Origin: Mycoplana azooxidifex
Lineage (GTDB): Bacteria; Pseudomonadota; Alphaproteobacteria; Rhizobiales; Rhizobiaceae
Direction: 5' to 3'
Assembly: GCF_014196765.1 (NCBI RefSeq)
Contig: NZ_JACIEE010000004.1
Location: 480,435 to 544,434, forward strand
DNA: 64,000 bases
Shown here: piece by piece, positions 61,295-64,000 of the stretch
Numbering within the stretch: the first letter of the stretch is position 1
Layout: each line of letters starts with the position of its first letter
Made by a program: the position numbers and the translations under genes
The notes under the pieces: generated by a model
Told to the model about the DNA's origin: nothing
Seen by the model: the letters and a program-made list of their open reading frames with translations, nothing else
Databases searched by the model: none

Positions 61295-62794
61295 CTATGA
61301 TTCGTTGGACAGGATTCCAGCCTTTCCGCACCAGTCGCGCAAGGGGGAGAGGCGCGGATGTGCCAGGGCCGTGCGCAGGTTATCCAGGGTTCGCGGCATG
61401 TGCTTCATGTAGGAAGGCTTGCCGTCGCGCTGCATCAGCCGCACCCAGAGGCCGGCGAGCTTGCAGTTCCGCTGCGCCGCCATGATGTGCCAGGCCTCCA
61501 GGAAGGCGTCGCGGTCGAAGTTGCCGGATCCTTCCCTGAGCGCAAGGTAGTGGTCGAGAATCCGGCCTGCGAGGTCCTTCGGGATGTCCACGCGCGCATC
61601 CTGCACCAGCGAGGCGACGTCATAGGCCGTCGGTCCGATCATCGCGTCCTGGAAGTCGATGATGCCGACGCGGTCGATGCCCACCGCCTGCGGCCGCCAG
61701 ATGATGTTCGGCGAATGGAAGTCGCGCAGCAGCAGGTTCTTCTCGGCGCCGGCCAGCGCGACCACCAGATCGCTCCAGATCGCCCGGTATTCCGCGCGCA
61801 GCGCATCAGACGCCGGCGCCCCCGCCCGCCAGGGCAGGTACCAGTCGGTCAGAAGGCTGACCTCGATCTGCATCGCGTCGTGATCGAAATCGGCAATCCG
61901 GTAGTCCGTACCGTCCCCGACCGGAACGGCATGTTGCATCGGCTGGGCGTGCAGGGCTGCGAGAACGCCGGCGCTCTCGAGGTAGCGCTCGGGAACGGGC
62001 CGGCCCTCGCCGTCGAGCACGCCCTCCTGGCCCAGGTCTTCGATCAGCAGGATGCCGCGGTCGAGGTCGCGATGATAGACCGCAGGTGCCGCGAAGCCGC
62101 GGGCACCGAGATGGGCGGCGATCGCCACGAACGGGCGGACGTCTTCGGCGATGTGGGCGATCTGCTGGTAGTACTTGCCGTCCGCAAGGATCGGCCCTGG
62201 CGTGTGGCGGGGCGAATCCATCAGCACGAGGCGTTGCCCGTCCGCATAGACATGTTCGTAGGCCCGGATCGAGGCATCGCCCGTCAGGTGGCGGCGACGG
62301 GCCGCGGCCAGTCCGGATTTCGAAAGGAAGGCACGGATGTCGAGCGTGCGACTGACTCGCGCGCCGAGTTCCTCCGGCCCCTCGATCTCGACGCGCCGGC
62401 CCGGACCCTCGTGCAGGAAGCGCAAGGTCAGGCGGGAGGAGGGCAGGGCCTCAGCTGCCCGTTCCGGCCACTCCACCAGGCAGACGCCGTCTTCCAGCGC
62501 CTCGTCGAGGCCCAGTTCGTCGAGCTCGGCTGCGTCGGCAATGCGATAGAGGTCGAAATGGGCGACCGGGATGCGCAGCGCGTAACTCTGTACGAGCGTA
62601 AACGTCGGGCTCGGCACCTCGAGGAATTCATCGTCGGCAACGGCGCGGATCAGCGCGCGGGCGAAGGTCGACTTGCCGGCGCCGAGATCGCCCGACAGGG
62701 CGATCAGGTCGCCGGGCCGGACGGCGCGCGCCAGATCCTCGCCGAAGCGTATGGTCTCGGCTTCGTCGGCAAGATGAATAGTCACGGTGTACAT
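61295..62794 (-). CDS. Fusion: TsaE ATPase and AmgK-type sugar kinase
   Basis: This 499-residue protein has two parts. Residues 1-150 are TsaE, with Walker A GDLGAGKST (35-43) and PSPTFTLVQSY, the t6A37 tRNA modification ATPase. Residues 160-490 are an aminoglycoside-phosphotransferase-fold kinase with catalytic Asp358 in RDFHSPN and metal Asp380/Asp383 in IIDFQDA. The kinase matches AmgK, which phosphorylates MurNAc/GlcNAc at the anomeric position. No stop or frameshift separates them. Confidence 0.88.
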   Translation of the reverse strand: MYTVTIHLADEAETIRFGEDLARAVRPGDLIALSGDLGAGKSTFARALIRAVADDEFLEVPSPTFTLVQSYALRIPVAHFDLYRIADAAELDELGLDEALEDGVCLVEWPERAAEALPSSRLTLRFLHEGPGRRVEIEGPEELGARVSRTLDIRAFLSKSGLAAARRRHLTGDASIRAYEHVYADGQRLVLMDSPRHTPGPILADGKYYQQIAHIAEDVRPFVAIAAHLGARGFAAPAVYHRDLDRGILLIEDLGQEGVLDGEGRPVPERYLESAGVLAALHAQPMQHAVPVGDGTDYRIADFDHDAMQIEVSLLTDWYLPWRAGAPASDALRAEYRAIWSDLVVALAGAEKNLLLRDFHSPNIIWRPQAVGIDRVGIIDFQDAMIGPTAYDVASLVQDARVDIPKDLAGRILDHYLALREGSGNFDRDAFLEAWHIMAAQRNCKLAGLWVRLMQRDGKPSYMKHMPRTLDNLRTALAHPRLSPLRDWCGKAGILSNES

Positions 62795-62797
62795 GGC

Positions 62798-64000
62798 CTA
62801 TTCCGCCGCCACGACCGACGGCAGTGATCCGGGCGGGATCCGGCAGGTGACGCAGGTGCCCTCGCCCTCGCGGCTGTCGATGGTGACGGTGCCGTGATGC
62901 AGGCTGACGAAACTCTCGACGATGGAAAGCCCGAGGCCCGCGCCGCCGCGGCGGCCGTGGCTCTCGAAGCGGTTGAACACCGTGCGCAGCACGTCCTGCG
63001 GGATGCCGGGTCCGTTGTCGGAGACGCTGAAGACGAAATCCTCGCCGTCACGCCAGCATTTCAATTCGATGGCCGTGCCCTCGGCCGCAAAATTCGCGGC
63101 GTTGGCGAGCAGCTTGATCAGGATCTGCTTCAGGCGCTGGTGGTCGGCGACGATGCCGCCCAGCTTTTCCGAGGCGACGATGTCGAGCGACACATGGTTC
63201 TCCTGCAGCCTGTCAGAGAACTCCATCGCCACGTCCTCGAGCAGGTCGGACAGCTCGATATCGGAGAGCTCGAGCTCCATGATGCCGGCATCGACGGTCG
63301 CAAGGTCCAGGATGTCGTTGACGATCGTCAGCAGGATGGCGGACGAAGTGGCGATGTGGTCGACATATTCGGCCTGTCGTTCGTTCAACGCCCCCATGGA
63401 CGGCGTCTTCAGGAGGTCGGCAAATCCGATGATGTTCGTCAGCGGTGAGCGCAGTTCGTAGGAAACGTGCTGGACGAAATCGTTCTTCAGCGCGTCCGCC
63501 TTGCGCAGCGCATCGTTCTTCTCCGTCAGCGCCCGCTCGACCCGTACGCTGTCGGTGATGTTGACGAAGGTCAGCATGGTCTGCGCGTTGGAAAGCGGGA
63601 TGACCGCGAAATCGAGCACCAGGCCGGTATGCAGCTCCAGCAGGCCCCGATAGGACGGGCGCTCGTCGTCGAAACTCGTGATGATGCGGCCGAAGCGCTT
63701 CCACCCGTCGGCGCCGTCATAGGAGGGCGCGCAAGCCTGTTCGATGGCGCGGATGTGCGTTCCCGGCTGCGCCTGCGCCTCGGTGACGCCCCAGAGCGCG
63801 CGAAAGGCGGGATTCGAAAGGCGAATACGGCCATCGGGCCCGAACACGGCCACGCCCTCGGACAAATGGTCGATCGTGTCGTCCTGGACCTGCACCAGGG
63901 TATTGTAGCGCGTTTCCAGATCGACCTTCTCGGTCAGGTTTTCGAAAACCCAGGTTGCGCCGCCTTGCGGCCGGGCGGTGGCGAAGACGCGCAGCGTCTG
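62798..64000 (-). CDS. divL: DivL-type PAS histidine-kinase-like protein (tyrosine in place of histidine), N-terminus cut
   Basis: The frame runs off the window at its N-terminus; 400 residues are visible. A PAS domain (from VQVQDDTIDHLSEGVAVFG) is followed by a DHp helix in which the phospho-acceptor histidine is replaced by tyrosine: HVSYELRSPLTNIIG, Tyr codon TAC at 63458-63460. The ATPase domain follows (DNGPGIPQDV, RFESHGRRGGAGLGLS). Tyrosine there is the hallmark of DivL, which controls CckA in cell-cycle signalling. Confidence 0.85.
   Translation of the reverse strand, partial: QTLRVFATARPQGGATWVFENLTEKVDLETRYNTLVQVQDDTIDHLSEGVAVFGPDGRIRLSNPAFRALWGVTEAQAQPGTHIRAIEQACAPSYDGADGWKRFGRIITSFDDERPSYRGLLELHTGLVLDFAVIPLSNAQTMLTFVNITDSVRVERALTEKNDALRKADALKNDFVQHVSYELRSPLTNIIGFADLLKTPSMGALNERQAEYVDHIATSSAILLTIVNDILDLATVDAGIMELELSDIELSDLLEDVAMEFSDRLQENHVSLDIVASEKLGGIVADHQRLKQILIKLLANAANFAAEGTAIELKCWRDGEDFVFSVSDNGPGIPQDVLRTVFNRFESHGRRGGAGLGLSIVESFVSLHHGTVTIDSREGEGTCVTCRIPPGSLPSVVAAE

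Overview
The window is about 64 kb of GC-rich chromosome from an alphaproteobacterium, almost certainly order Rhizobiales and most likely family Rhizobiaceae; the genus cannot be fixed from the sequence alone. The main reasons are the origin-type gene order (leuS-lptE-holA, parB-parA-rsmG-mnmG-mnmE-rho-hemJ-hemE, then the PPDK regulatory protein gene, maf-aroE-coaE-dnaQ, secB), a TrcR (DUF1013) regulator, SdhAF4 (DUF1674), intracellular PHB depolymerase and a DivL-type kinase. No rRNA or tRNA gene, CRISPR array, prophage or insertion sequence was seen.

Region 1 (1-12.9 kb) holds rsmB (partial), htpX, sdhAF4, a secreted nuclease, two acyl-CoA synthetases (acs and a prpE-like gene) on either side of trcR, a YggS-family gene, and the leuS-lptE-holA operon. 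Region 2 (13-26 kb) is the replication and segregation core. parAB, rsmG, mnmG, mnmE, rho, hemJ and hemE all read toward lower coordinates. A 406-bp gap between hemE and the PPDK regulator gene carries DnaA-box-like 9-mers and is the probable chromosome origin. The overlapping chain maf-aroE-coaE-dnaQ reads away from it. Six near-perfect 16-bp parS sites lie between 2.0 and 23.8 kb, three of them inside genes.

Region 3 (26-36.9 kb) holds secB, fxsA, a Tim44-like gene, mltA, an Smr gene, an XRE regulator and gyrB, followed by a glutathionyl-hydroquinone reductase, a nitroreductase, gabD and an HpaI-family aldolase. Region 4 (36.9-45.3 kb) is an accessory sugar locus. A GntR/FCD regulator with two predicted winged helices is divergent from an aldo/keto reductase and fucU; a three-gene sugar ABC transporter, a zinc dehydrogenase of the L-galactonate 5-dehydrogenase type and an SDR like 2-keto-3-deoxy-L-fuconate dehydrogenase follow. 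Together they suggest non-phosphorylative catabolism of L-fucose or a related sugar.

Region 5 (45.5-64 kb) holds phaZ, a DUF2852 gene, a YgjP-type metallohydrolase, trpF-trpB-trpA-accD-folC, convergent trxA, and a tightly overlapping minus-strand block addA-addB-murU-(tsaE::amgK)-divL. The last gene runs off the window and has tyrosine at the phospho-acceptor position, as DivL does. The window is mainly core genome. The features most worth following up are the parS/origin architecture, the TsaE-AmgK fusion beside MurU, the sugar locus with its candidate operators, and the unexplained leader in front of the sugar ABC operon.
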